DNA from: an uncultured Litoreibacter sp.
Lineage (GTDB): Bacteria > Pseudomonadota > Alphaproteobacteria > Rhodobacterales > Rhodobacteraceae
DNA length: 64,000 bases
Assembly: GCA_938030665.1 (NCBI GenBank)
Contig: CALHHY010000025.1
Location: forward strand, 1-64,000
Reading direction: 5' to 3'
Shown here: positions 24,894 to 32,878 of the stretch, piece after piece
Layout: every line of letters begins with the position of its first letter
Position numbering within the stretch: the stretch's first letter is position 1
Position numbers and translations under genes: made by a program
Notes under the pieces: generated by a model
Told to the model about the DNA's origin: nothing
Database searches by the model: none
Seen by the model: only the letters and a program-made list of their open reading frames with translations

Positions 24894-25389
24894 TGCCGCG
24901 TCCGCCCCTCCTTCGGCGTCGCGTTCTGCTTGCTGGCATCCGGCTCGATCAGGCTGGCATCAATGGCCATGCGCGGGCCGCTGACGAGACCTGCGGCGAT
25001 GCACCCCGCCACCGTCGTCCCGAACCGGTGGCGGCGCAGGTCGCTGGTGCGGAAACGCCCAGGGCGGTTCTGGGAAAGGTAGCCTCACCCGGAACCTGGC
25101 CGTTCAGACCGAGGCGGCAGAACCAGCGATACGCGAGGCGCAAATGCACACCCTCGCACAGGCGCCGCTCGGACCGGATGCCAAAACAACAACCGACCAG
25201 CAGCATCCGCAGTTTTGAACCGACCGATGGACGGCCCGTGCGGCTGCAGAACCCGAAAAATGCGCGCGGATACCCCCCAAGATCGACGCACCCGTCAATC
25301 GAGCGCCGCAGGTGACCTTGAGGCACATGGCCTTCCCGCGACAACCCATAGAACAACGCCGCCTGCGCTTCTTCGCCCGGTCCCATCAA
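24890..25389 (-). pseudogene. Decayed IS1182/IS5-like transposase N-terminal half
   Basis: On the minus strand from about 25389 the frame starts MMGPGEEAQAALFYGLSREG and continues with RMLLVGCCFGIRSERRLCE and LAYRWFCRLGLNGQVPGEAT, the DUF772-type N-terminal part of IS1182-like transposases. The reading frame is disturbed after about residue 95, and DASLIEPDASKQNATPKEG, the catalytic-domain start with the first Asp, is found near 24910-24955 in another frame. The rest is missing: the relic meets the IS3 relic head-on at about 24890. Confidence 0.85.
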
Positions 25390-25732
25390 ACCCGACCCTC
25401 CCGCTTGTTGCGAGAACAGAACCAGCGACCTAGCACTGGATCAAAATCCAGCTTTCATACGAAATAGGAGAAACTGCGCTGCAGCAAAGGCCATCTTGAT
25501 AAACGACGGAAACGGGTCACTTTGCTTTTGAAAATGCCCGCGTTCGAAGCCTTGTTGCCGTTTGTATATCGCGCAGCACTCCGCAGTTTGGGCTCCGTTC
25601 GGACATGCTCCGCGATGCAAACTTACCCTCCTGGCAATACGAATGCCCGCACAAGTCCCACTCTTGTGACTTGTGTCTCAAAGCGCGCAAGCTAGCCTTC
25701 ATCACAACCCAGCCACACCTAGGAGCCCTGTC
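25390..25732. other. Gene-free stretch between the IS relics and the esterase gene
   Basis: About 340 bases with no convincing gene on either strand; short frames lack family similarity. It probably holds more eroded insertion-sequence DNA on the left and the promoter of the esterase gene on the right, ending in the AGGAG ribosome binding site at 25721. Confidence 0.5.
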
Positions 25733-26536
25733 ATGCGCGCCCTTCTCCTCTCTGCCCTTCTATCTCTGCCCCTCCCCGCTTTGGGGTGCGGGCCGGATAC
25801 GGATTGCAAGTTAGGCAACCGGCATTACCGCATTGCGATGCCCGAGGGGCATGACGGCGCGACGCGGGTTGGGGCGGTTGTCTTTGCCCATGGCTATCGC
25901 GGCTCGGCGGCGGGTATGATGCGGAACACCGGGTTTCGCAAAACCATCTCAGACATGGGGCTGGCGCTGATTGCGGTGAAATCGGCGCGGGACGACTGGG
26001 TGATCCCAAACGCGCCCCGCGACAAGGCCAATGACGGCGCGGTGGAGTTCGACTATTTCGATGCGGTCATTGCCGACGCCGCCGACCGGTTTGCTATCGA
26101 CACGGACAAGATGCTTGTGACAGGCTTCAGCGCGGGGGGCATGATGGTCTGGAACCTCGCCTGCGCCCGGCCGGACTTGTTTGCGGGTTTTGCCCCGATC
26201 TCCGGCACGTTCTGGCTTGAGCCGCCTGAAAGCTGCGACACCCCTGTAGCCAATATCATCCACATCCACGGCGATAGTGACCCGACCGTGCCGCTGACCG
26301 GCAGGCCCATCGCCGACACCCATCAGGGGGACGTGGGCGAAAGTCTGGCCATGTACAAGGAATTCGGCGGGTTCTCGGGGCAGGAACGTGGCGGGACCAG
26401 CGCGCTTGATTGCAACGCGCAGCGCAATCCCGACGGCAAGCTGCTTGAGTTCTGCCTATTTGAGGGCGGCCACTCCTTCCGCAGCAGCTTTGTCAGCTAC
26501 GCGTGGGATCGGCTGGCCGCCCTCGGAAAACTCTGA
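25733..26536 (+). CDS. Secreted polyhydroxybutyrate-depolymerase/LpqC-like esterase
   Basis: 267 residues from the ATG at 25733 (AGGAG upstream), with a signal peptide MRALLLSALLSLPLPALG and a Cys at the cleavage point that could be lipidated. Alpha/beta hydrolase of the LpqC/PHB depolymerase type: oxyanion segment VFAHGYRG, nucleophile elbow GFSAGG with Ser133, then HIHGDSDPTVP (Asp) and EGGHSFR (His). It probably hydrolyses an ester such as feruloyl, acetyl-xylan or short polyester; substrate is unknown. Convergent with the MBL gene 3 bases away. Confidence 0.85.
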   Translation: MRALLLSALLSLPLPALGCGPDTDCKLGNRHYRIAMPEGHDGATRVGAVVFAHGYRGSAAGMMRNTGFRKTISDMGLALIAVKSARDDWVIPNAPRDKANDGAVEFDYFDAVIADAADRFAIDTDKMLVTGFSAGGMMVWNLACARPDLFAGFAPISGTFWLEPPESCDTPVANIIHIHGDSDPTVPLTGRPIADTHQGDVGESLAMYKEFGGFSGQERGGTSALDCNAQRNPDGKLLEFCLFEGGHSFRSSFVSYAWDRLAALGKL

Positions 26537-26539
26537 GGT

Positions 26540-27475
26540 CTAGAGCATCATCTGATAGGTGGCAGGGACATATTCGAACCCGCTATCCTTCGCGGCAACA
26601 AAGCCGACACCGGGCCAGGGCATGTGGTAGCCCACTATGGGCACCCGGTCCGCAGCGATCATGCCCAGCACCTTCTTGCGCGACGCGGCGGCACCGGCCT
26701 TGTCCATATCGAAGCGCACTTCCCATTCCGGGTGGGCCAGCGACCAGACATAGTGGTTCGCCAGATCAGCGATCAGCATCATCTGCTTGCCGCCCGATTC
26801 CAGCATATAGGTCATATGCCCCGGCGTATGGCCAAAGGCGCCCACTGCCGTGATCCCTGAGGCCACCGACCCGCCGTCATCAAGCATGGTGAACTTGTCA
26901 TTCAGCGGCGCGACCTTGCCTTTGAAGTTGTCATTATCGGCGCCCGACCAGTGGTTATGTTCCGCCGCCCCGGTGATATAGCTGGCATTGGTGAAGATTT
27001 CCCCGCCATCTCCCATCAGCCCGCCGATATGATCGCCATGCATATGGGTGATCACCACCTTGTCGATGTCGCCGGGCGCGTAGCCCGCAGCGCCAAGGGC
27101 GCCGGTGATGCTATCGGGGCTGAGTCCCGTGTCGAACAAAATCACCTCGGAGCCGGTGTTGACCACCGTCGGCGTGAAGAAGAACTGCGCAACATCCGTG
27201 GGCAGAAACGCCTCTTTCGAGACCTTTTCAAACGTGTCGGCATCGACATTCATCCCGAAGATGCCTTGGGGGTCCTCCACGGCACGGGTACCGGCCAGCA
27301 AGGTCGTCACCTCGAAATCGCCCAGCGACATGCGTCGGAATTTCGACAAGCCTGGGCCCTTTTCGGCATGGCCATCGGCGCGCGCCACGGTTGTTGCGGT
27401 CAAAAGCGCAGGTGCGGCAAGCGGCAAGGCCGCACCAAGGCGTAACGCATTGCGGCGGGAGAGGGTAAGGGACAT
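26540..27475 (-). CDS. Tat-exported MBL-fold metallo-hydrolase
   Basis: 311 residues from the ATG at 27475, set by GGAGGAAA 7 bases upstream. The N-terminus SRRNALRLGAALPLAAPALL is a twin-arginine-like signal, indicating export after folding and metal loading. The metal site HMHGDHIGG has His144, His146, Asp148 and His149, with later metal ligands in FGHTPGHMTY and IADLANHY. Periplasmic hydrolases of this type act on lactones, esters or sulfur compounds; substrate is not evident. Confidence 0.87.
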   Translation of the reverse strand: MSLTLSRRNALRLGAALPLAAPALLTATTVARADGHAEKGPGLSKFRRMSLGDFEVTTLLAGTRAVEDPQGIFGMNVDADTFEKVSKEAFLPTDVAQFFFTPTVVNTGSEVILFDTGLSPDSITGALGAAGYAPGDIDKVVITHMHGDHIGGLMGDGGEIFTNASYITGAAEHNHWSGADNDNFKGKVAPLNDKFTMLDDGGSVASGITAVGAFGHTPGHMTYMLESGGKQMMLIADLANHYVWSLAHPEWEVRFDMDKAGAAASRKKVLGMIAADRVPIVGYHMPWPGVGFVAAKDSGFEYVPATYQMML

Positions 27476-27652
27476 GGCATTTCCTCCGTGTTGGGTCAAT
27501 ACCCCCTTACATAGCGCGGGAATTTGCGGGGCAGGTAAACCATCCGTGATCCGCTGTAACCTGCCGCTAAAGGCGGCTGAGACGGCGCTTGATATGGACA
27601 AACCAGCCCGCCTGTGGTTCACCCGCGCCCAAGCCTCAAAGGACACCCGCCC

Positions 27653-28978
27653 ATGACCGTTACCCGCTTCGCCCCCTCGCCTACCGGCTACCTGCATGTC
27701 GGTAATCTGCGCACCGCGCTGTTCAACTACCTGATCGCCAAGAAGACAGGCGGGCAATTCATCCTGCGGCTGGACGACACGGATCCCGAACGCTCCAAGC
27801 CCGAATATGCCGATGCGATCAAGCAGGATTTGGAATGGCTGGGCATCGAATGGGACCGGGTGGAGACGCAATCTTCCCGCCTCGAGCGCTACGCCATGGC
27901 CGCCGACAAGCTGCGCGAAATCGGGCGTTTCTACGAGGCATTTGAAACCCCGACGGAGCTGGACCTGAAGCGCAAGAAGCAACTGAACATGGGCAAGCCG
28001 CCGGTCTATGACCGCGCAGCACTTGATCTGTCCAACGCTGAAAAAGACGCCCTACGGGCGGAGCGCGGCTCCGGCGTTTGGCGTTTCAAGCTGGATCATG
28101 CGCGCATCAGCTGGACCGACGGTATCTTGGGCGAGATCTCAATCGATGCCGCTTCCGTATCTGACCCGGTGCTGATCCGCGGCGACGGGCAGGTGCTCTA
28201 CACTATTGCCTCCGTCGTTGATGACACGGAAATGGGCATCACCCATGTCGTGCGCGGCTCCGATCACGTTACCAACACCGCAACGCAAATCCAGATCATC
28301 GAGGCATTGGGCGGCACCGTGCCCAACTTCGCACACCATTCCTTGTTGACCGGCCCGCAAGGCGAGGCATTGTCAAAGCGGCTCGGCACGCTCGCCCTGC
28401 GCGATTTGCGGGAAAACGGGGTGGAGCCGCTGGCACTGCTCAGTCATATGGCCCGTATCGGCTCCTCCGACCCGATCGAGCTTCGGGCAAATATGGCCGA
28501 GCTCATCGAAGGGTTCGATCTCTCGCGCTTCGGCTCAGCGCCTACGAAATTCGATGTCGATGACCTCTACCCGCTTACCGCGAAACATCTACATGGCCTA
28601 GACGTCAGCGCGGTCGCCCCCGATCTGGACGCGCTCGCAATCCCACAAGAGCAGCGCGAGGCGTTCTGGAACGTCGCGCGCGACAACATCACCACCCGCC
28701 GTGATATCGAGACCTGGTGGCTGCTCTGCCGCGACGGCGCAGAGCCGGTAATAGATGACGCGGACAAGGATTTCGTGGCCGATGCGCTTGGCCTGCTGCC
28801 GGACACGCCGTTTGACGCGGATAGCTGGTCGAACTGGACCGCCGCCGTCAAAGAAAAAACCGGGCGCAAGGGGCGCGGGTTGTTCATGCCGCTCAGAAAG
28901 GCGCTTACGGGCATGAGCCACGGGCCTGATATGAGCCAGCTTATGCCCCTGCTGCGGGTGATCCGCGCGAAAACCTAA
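27653..28978 (+). CDS. gltX: Glutamate--tRNA ligase
   Basis: 441 residues from the ATG at 27653. Charges tRNA-Glu (and possibly tRNA-Gln) with glutamate in the cytoplasm. The HIGH-type motif is in RFAPSPTGYLHVGNLRTAL (residues 5-23) and the KMSKS-type motif reads EALSKRLG. Length and the variant ALSKR motif match the shorter of the two GltX forms commonly carried by Rhodobacteraceae, so a second gltX elsewhere is likely. Confidence 0.95.
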   Translation: MTVTRFAPSPTGYLHVGNLRTALFNYLIAKKTGGQFILRLDDTDPERSKPEYADAIKQDLEWLGIEWDRVETQSSRLERYAMAADKLREIGRFYEAFETPTELDLKRKKQLNMGKPPVYDRAALDLSNAEKDALRAERGSGVWRFKLDHARISWTDGILGEISIDAASVSDPVLIRGDGQVLYTIASVVDDTEMGITHVVRGSDHVTNTATQIQIIEALGGTVPNFAHHSLLTGPQGEALSKRLGTLALRDLRENGVEPLALLSHMARIGSSDPIELRANMAELIEGFDLSRFGSAPTKFDVDDLYPLTAKHLHGLDVSAVAPDLDALAIPQEQREAFWNVARDNITTRRDIETWWLLCRDGAEPVIDDADKDFVADALGLLPDTPFDADSWSNWTAAVKEKTGRKGRGLFMPLRKALTGMSHGPDMSQLMPLLRVIRAKT

Positions 28979-28995
28979 GCCGCATCACTGCTTGG

Positions 28996-29043
28996 GTAAA
29001 TACTCTGGGGGTCTGCCCGCGTGGCCGGGGGCAAAGCCCCCGA
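28996..29043. repeat. REP-like palindromic element after gltX
   Basis: AAATACTCTGGGGG is followed by a GGGGGC AAA GCCCCC palindrome. AAATACTC beside G/C blocks recurs at 36061-36086 in inverted form. Such elements are scattered between genes in Rhodobacteraceae and may act as transcript ends. Confidence 0.5.
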
Positions 29044-29084
29044 AGAATGCGAAACGCAGCGCGCGCCGCAGGCGCACAATCAGG

Positions 29085-29642
29085 TCAGCTTTCGTCCGAA
29101 ATCCAGGCGTTGATCAGCTTCTTAGCTTCCGGGCTGTCCCAGACAAAATCACCCGTAGCCCGGCCGATCTCGCGCCCCTCCGGGTCGACAAACAACGTGA
29201 CCGGCAGTCCAAGCGCACCTGCCGCGCGGGCGACGGCGAATTTCGGGTCAAAAAGCTTGGGCAGATGTACCAGCTCCTTCTCCTCGAAAAACGCATCTAC
29301 CGCAGGGCGCGCGTTGCGCCCTGTGGCCAGCGTAACCACGTCGAAATCACCGCCAATCGCGCCGTCCAAAGCGTTGAGCGCAGGCATTTCCTTGACGCAA
29401 GGCGCGCACCACAGCGCCCAGAAATTCACCAGAATATGCTTGCCCCGGTAATCGGCCAGCGACGCCTCGCCCCCGTCCGCGTCCAGGTAGCCGGGCAAAT
29501 CCAGCGCACGCGGCTCGGCATGGAACTGAATGCGCGACAACTCGCCATCAGCAAGCGCGATCAGCCGCCCGGCATCAGCGGCAGCGGGGTTGCCCATCAG
29601 GGCCAGCCCCGCGTATAGGACCAGAAATCTTAACAGACGCAT
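29085..29642 (-). CDS. TlpA-like periplasmic thioredoxin-fold protein
   Basis: 185 residues: signal peptide ([22 protein letters not shown]), then a TlpA/ResA-type thioredoxin domain with the redox motif WCAPC at residues 78-82 and the cis-Pro region [10 protein letters not shown]. Likely a thiol-disulfide reductase acting on periplasmic or cytochrome c targets. It is divergent from argH with only about 29 bases between, a neighbourhood conserved in Rhodobacteraceae. Confidence 0.92.
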   Translation of the reverse strand: MRLLRFLVLYAGLALMGNPAAADAGRLIALADGELSRIQFHAEPRALDLPGYLDADGGEASLADYRGKHILVNFWALWCAPCVKEMPALNALDGAIGGDFDVVTLATGRNARPAVDAFFEEKELVHLPKLFDPKFAVARAAGALGLPVTLFVDPEGREIGRATGDFVWDSPEAKKLINAWISDES

Positions 29643-29671
29643 GTGTTACGCTCCAACAAGGCCAGCCCAAG

Positions 29672-31063
29672 ATGACTGACAGCAAATCCAACACCATGTG
29701 GGGCGGGCGCTTTGCCGCGGGTCCCGATGCCATCATGGAGGCGATCAACGCCTCCATCGGCTTCGACAAACGCATGGCCAAGCAGGATATCGAGGGGTCC
29801 CGCGCCCACGCCGCCATGTTGGCGGCTCAAGGCATCGTTACGGATAACGACGCGAAGGCCATCCGTGAAGGGCTGCTCACGGTCTTGTCAGAGATTGACA
29901 GCGGCGCTTTTGAATTCAAACCGGCCCTCGAAGACATCCACATGAACGTCGAGGCCCGCCTGAAGGACATCATCGGAGAGCCCGCCGGCCGTCTGCATAC
30001 CGCCCGCTCCCGCAACGATCAGGTGGCGACCGATTTCAAGCTGTGGGTGCGCGAGCAGATAGACGCCGCCGCTCAAGGGATCACGGCTCTGCAGCAAGCC
30101 TTCCTCGCACAAGCCGAGGCGGGCGCGGATTGGGTGATGCCAGGCTTTACCCATTTGCAAACGGCGCAACCCGTCACCTGGGGCCACCATATGCTGGCCT
30201 ATGTGGAGATGCTGGGCCGCGATGCCTCTCGTTTCGCGGACGCCCGCGCGCGGATGAATGAAAGCCCTCTAGGCGCCGCAGCCCTTGCCGGCACCAGCTT
30301 TAACATCGACCGGGACGCCACCGCGCAAGCCTTGGGCTTCGACCGCCCTGCCGCCAATTCGCTTGATGCGGTGTCTGACCGCGACTTCGCGCTCGATTTC
30401 CTGTCAGCAGCGGCCATCTGCGCCATGCACCTGTCGCGCTTTGCCGAGGAGCTGGTGATCTGGTCCTCCGCGCAATTCCGCTTTGTGACCCTTTCGGACC
30501 GGTTCTCCACCGGCTCGTCGATCATGCCGCAGAAGAAAAACCCTGACGCGGCAGAGCTGATCCGCGCCAAGGTCGCCCGCATCATGGGTGCGAATGTGGC
30601 CCTAATGATGGTGATGAAGGGATTGCCGCTGACCTATTCCAAGGACATGCAGGAAGACAAGGAACAGGTATTTGACGCAGCCGACAACCTGATGCTGGCC
30701 CTGGCCGCGATGACCGGCATGGTCTCCGACATGACCGCCAACCGCGACGCGCTGGAACAGGCAGCAGCGTCCGGCTTCTCCACCGCGACGGATTTGGCCG
30801 ATTGGCTGGTACGCAGCCTTGATATGCCGTTCCGCGACGCCCATCATGTCACTGGTAGCCTTGTGAAGGTGGCCGAGGATAAGGGTTGCGACCTGCCGGA
30901 CCTGAGTCTGGCGGAGATGCAGTCGGTCCACGGCGCCATTACAGCGGATGTGTTTGACGTGCTCGGCGTGCAGAACTCGGTCCGGTCGCGGATAAGCTAC
31001 GGTGGCACCGCGCCCGATAATGTGCGTGCGCAAATTGGCAGATGGAAGGAACGGTTGGCATGA
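29672..31063 (+). CDS. argH: Argininosuccinate lyase
   Basis: 463 residues. Final step of arginine synthesis: argininosuccinate to arginine and fumarate. The fumarase/aspartase-superfamily signature [12 protein letters not shown] is present, along with MWGGRF at the start and [16 protein letters not shown]. Its stop overlaps the start of a small lipoprotein gene (ATGA). Confidence 0.98.
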   Translation: MTDSKSNTMWGGRFAAGPDAIMEAINASIGFDKRMAKQDIEGSRAHAAMLAAQGIVTDNDAKAIREGLLTVLSEIDSGAFEFKPALEDIHMNVEARLKDIIGEPAGRLHTARSRNDQVATDFKLWVREQIDAAAQGITALQQAFLAQAEAGADWVMPGFTHLQTAQPVTWGHHMLAYVEMLGRDASRFADARARMNESPLGAAALAGTSFNIDRDATAQALGFDRPAANSLDAVSDRDFALDFLSAAAICAMHLSRFAEELVIWSSAQFRFVTLSDRFSTGSSIMPQKKNPDAAELIRAKVARIMGANVALMMVMKGLPLTYSKDMQEDKEQVFDAADNLMLALAAMTGMVSDMTANRDALEQAAASGFSTATDLADWLVRSLDMPFRDAHHVTGSLVKVAEDKGCDLPDLSLAEMQSVHGAITADVFDVLGVQNSVRSRISYGGTAPDNVRAQIGRWKERLA

Positions 31064-31218
31064 CACGTATCGCATTAACCGCGGCCCTGGTGGGTCTCGC
31101 CGCCTGCGGTGTCGACGGCGAACCGACCACGCCGACAACTGCCACCAAGGCGCAGACCGCCCCCGCCGGCATCAGCGTTACGGGCCGCGCAGAGATCGGT
31201 GTTGCCGGAAGCCGCTGA
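31060..31218 (+). CDS. Small LptM-like lipoprotein
   Basis: 52 residues starting at the ATG overlapping the argH stop. [17 protein letters not shown] is a lipoprotein signal with lipobox LAAC, followed by [10 protein letters not shown] and a short polar tail. In many alphaproteobacteria a lipoprotein of this kind sits between argH and lysA, and the ACGxxGxPxxP pattern resembles LptM, the chaperone for maturation of the LptD/LptE translocon. Here lysA is not downstream. Assignment to LptM is by position and short motif only. Confidence 0.65.
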   Translation: MTRIALTAALVGLAACGVDGEPTTPTTATKAQTAPAGISVTGRAEIGVAGSR

Positions 31219-31311
31219 GCCACACTGCAGCCGCTTGCAGAATCCCGCCATTAGGGGTGAAATCCATTTAACCGCCACGTCGCTGGCGCCCATGAAAGAA
31301 ATTGTGTCGAT

Positions 31312-31782
31312 ATGGATAAAATACCAATGACGCCTCGGGGTTTTAAGGCCCTCGACAGCGAATTGAAGCAGCTCAAGGTAGAAGAACGCCCGGCCATCAT
31401 CCAGGCAATCGCCGAGGCGCGGGAGCATGGCGACCTGTCGGAGAACGCCGAGTACCACTCCGCCAAGGAAAAGCAATCCTTCATAGAGGGCCGCATCAAG
31501 GAGCTGGAGGGCATGATTGGCCTCGCGCAGGTGATCGACCCCTCCACCCTGTCCGGCCCCGTTAAGTTTGGCGCGACGGTCAAGCTGATCGACGAAGACA
31601 CCGAGGAAGAAAAGACCTTCCAGATCGTGGGCGAGCAGGAGGCCGATATTCAAAATGGTCTGCTCAATATCTCTTCCCCGCTGGCCCGCGCGTTGATTGG
31701 CAAGGAAGAGGGCGACAGCGTCGAAGTGCGCACGCCCGGCGGCACGAAGGATTACGAAGTGCTGGATATCAGCTACGTCTGA
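31312..31782 (+). CDS. greA: Transcription elongation factor GreA
   Basis: 156 residues. GreA rescues backtracked RNA polymerase by stimulating transcript cleavage. The N-terminal coiled coil carries [19 protein letters not shown] with the catalytic acidic pair, and the C-terminal FKBP-like domain ends [21 protein letters not shown]. Start ATG at 31312; no strong ribosome binding site is visible. Confidence 0.97.
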   Translation: MDKIPMTPRGFKALDSELKQLKVEERPAIIQAIAEAREHGDLSENAEYHSAKEKQSFIEGRIKELEGMIGLAQVIDPSTLSGPVKFGATVKLIDEDTEEEKTFQIVGEQEADIQNGLLNISSPLARALIGKEEGDSVEVRTPGGTKDYEVLDISYV

Positions 31783-31810
31783 GACGTCGCGATCGGTTGG
31801 GGGCCGGAAA

Positions 31811-32866
31811 ATGGGTGACGACGGACAGAAAACAGACGGCCCGCACGGGGCTGATGACGACGCGCTGACCGCCCCGCCATTGGAGCTGGGTGTTTATGAC
31901 AAGCCGTCCGGGGGGTTGACGGCCTCATACGTGATCGCGCTGGCGCTGAGCGGTCTTTGGCTGGCAGGCGCTGTGGCCTATTTTCTGTTGATCCGCCCGG
32001 CGGGTCAGAAGGCCACGACCGCAGGTCTGGCCATGTCCGCCATCGCAATTGTCGCGCCGCTTGTTCTGATCTGGATCGCCGCTGGCATGGCGCGCCGCAA
32101 CCGCGCCCTGCGCCAAGAAGCCGCGCATTTGCGGGCATCGTTGGCCGCATTACGCAGCGAGCAGACGAAGCAATCCCGCCCAGCGGAGGCGCCGACGCCC
32201 GTATTCTCCCAGCGGAGCACGTCATCGGCACCGGGCAAGGACCTGCCGCCGGATGTGGCGCCGGCCATTTTCTCCAGCACCCGCGACCAAAACCGCCTGG
32301 CCTCCGTCCTACCGGCAGATGGTGCCGCCCAGCCAGTTCCCCCTGCTGAACAACCAAGCCTCGCATTGGACAGCCCCGCCGAGGTTGAAAGACCCGTCCT
32401 GACCGCGCGTGATTTTATCGGCGCGCTGAATTTCCCTGAAAGCGAGCGGGACAAGGAAGGGTTCAACCAGCTGCGTCGCGCCCTTGCCGACCCGATCAGC
32501 AGTAAGCTGGTTCGTGCCGCGCAAGACGTGCTGACCCTGCTCAGCCAGGAGGGGATCTATATGGACGACCTGAACCCCGAACGCTCCCGCCCCGAGCTGT
32601 GGCGCCAGTTTGCCGAGGGCGAGCGCGGTGCGGGGGTATCCGGCATTGGCGGCATTCATGACCGATCCGCGATGGCGCTGACCGCGGGCAGGATGCGGGC
32701 CGACCCGGTGTTTCGCGACGCGGTCCACCATTTTCTACGCCAGTTTGACACCACCTTTGCGCGGTTTGCGGAGCATGCGAGCGACGACAATATCATCCGA
32801 CTGTCAAACACACGAACGGCCCGCGCCTTCATGCTGCTCGGCCGCGTGGCCGGCACGTTTGACTAA
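31811..32866 (+). CDS. Conserved membrane protein of unknown function
   Basis: 351 residues from the ATG at 31811. Two membrane helices (about 38-62 and 71-93), a short coiled coil (96-118), a Pro/Ser-rich linker, and a C-terminal helical domain (about 200-351) containing DFIGALNFPESERDKEGFNQLR and AQDVLTLLSQEGIYMDDL. The layout, a membrane anchor with a cytoplasmic helical domain, is common to uncharacterised Rhodobacteraceae proteins. Follows greA closely; no function recognised. Confidence 0.75.
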   Translation: MGDDGQKTDGPHGADDDALTAPPLELGVYDKPSGGLTASYVIALALSGLWLAGAVAYFLLIRPAGQKATTAGLAMSAIAIVAPLVLIWIAAGMARRNRALRQEAAHLRASLAALRSEQTKQSRPAEAPTPVFSQRSTSSAPGKDLPPDVAPAIFSSTRDQNRLASVLPADGAAQPVPPAEQPSLALDSPAEVERPVLTARDFIGALNFPESERDKEGFNQLRRALADPISSKLVRAAQDVLTLLSQEGIYMDDLNPERSRPELWRQFAEGERGAGVSGIGGIHDRSAMALTAGRMRADPVFRDAVHHFLRQFDTTFARFAEHASDDNIIRLSNTRTARAFMLLGRVAGTFD

Positions 32867-32878
32867 CGCGAAACGGCG

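Noticed and set aside
24949-25389. The minus frame as an intact gene
   Set aside because: The first part matches IS1182-like transposases, but the frame drifts and the catalytic core is missing, so it is a pseudogene.
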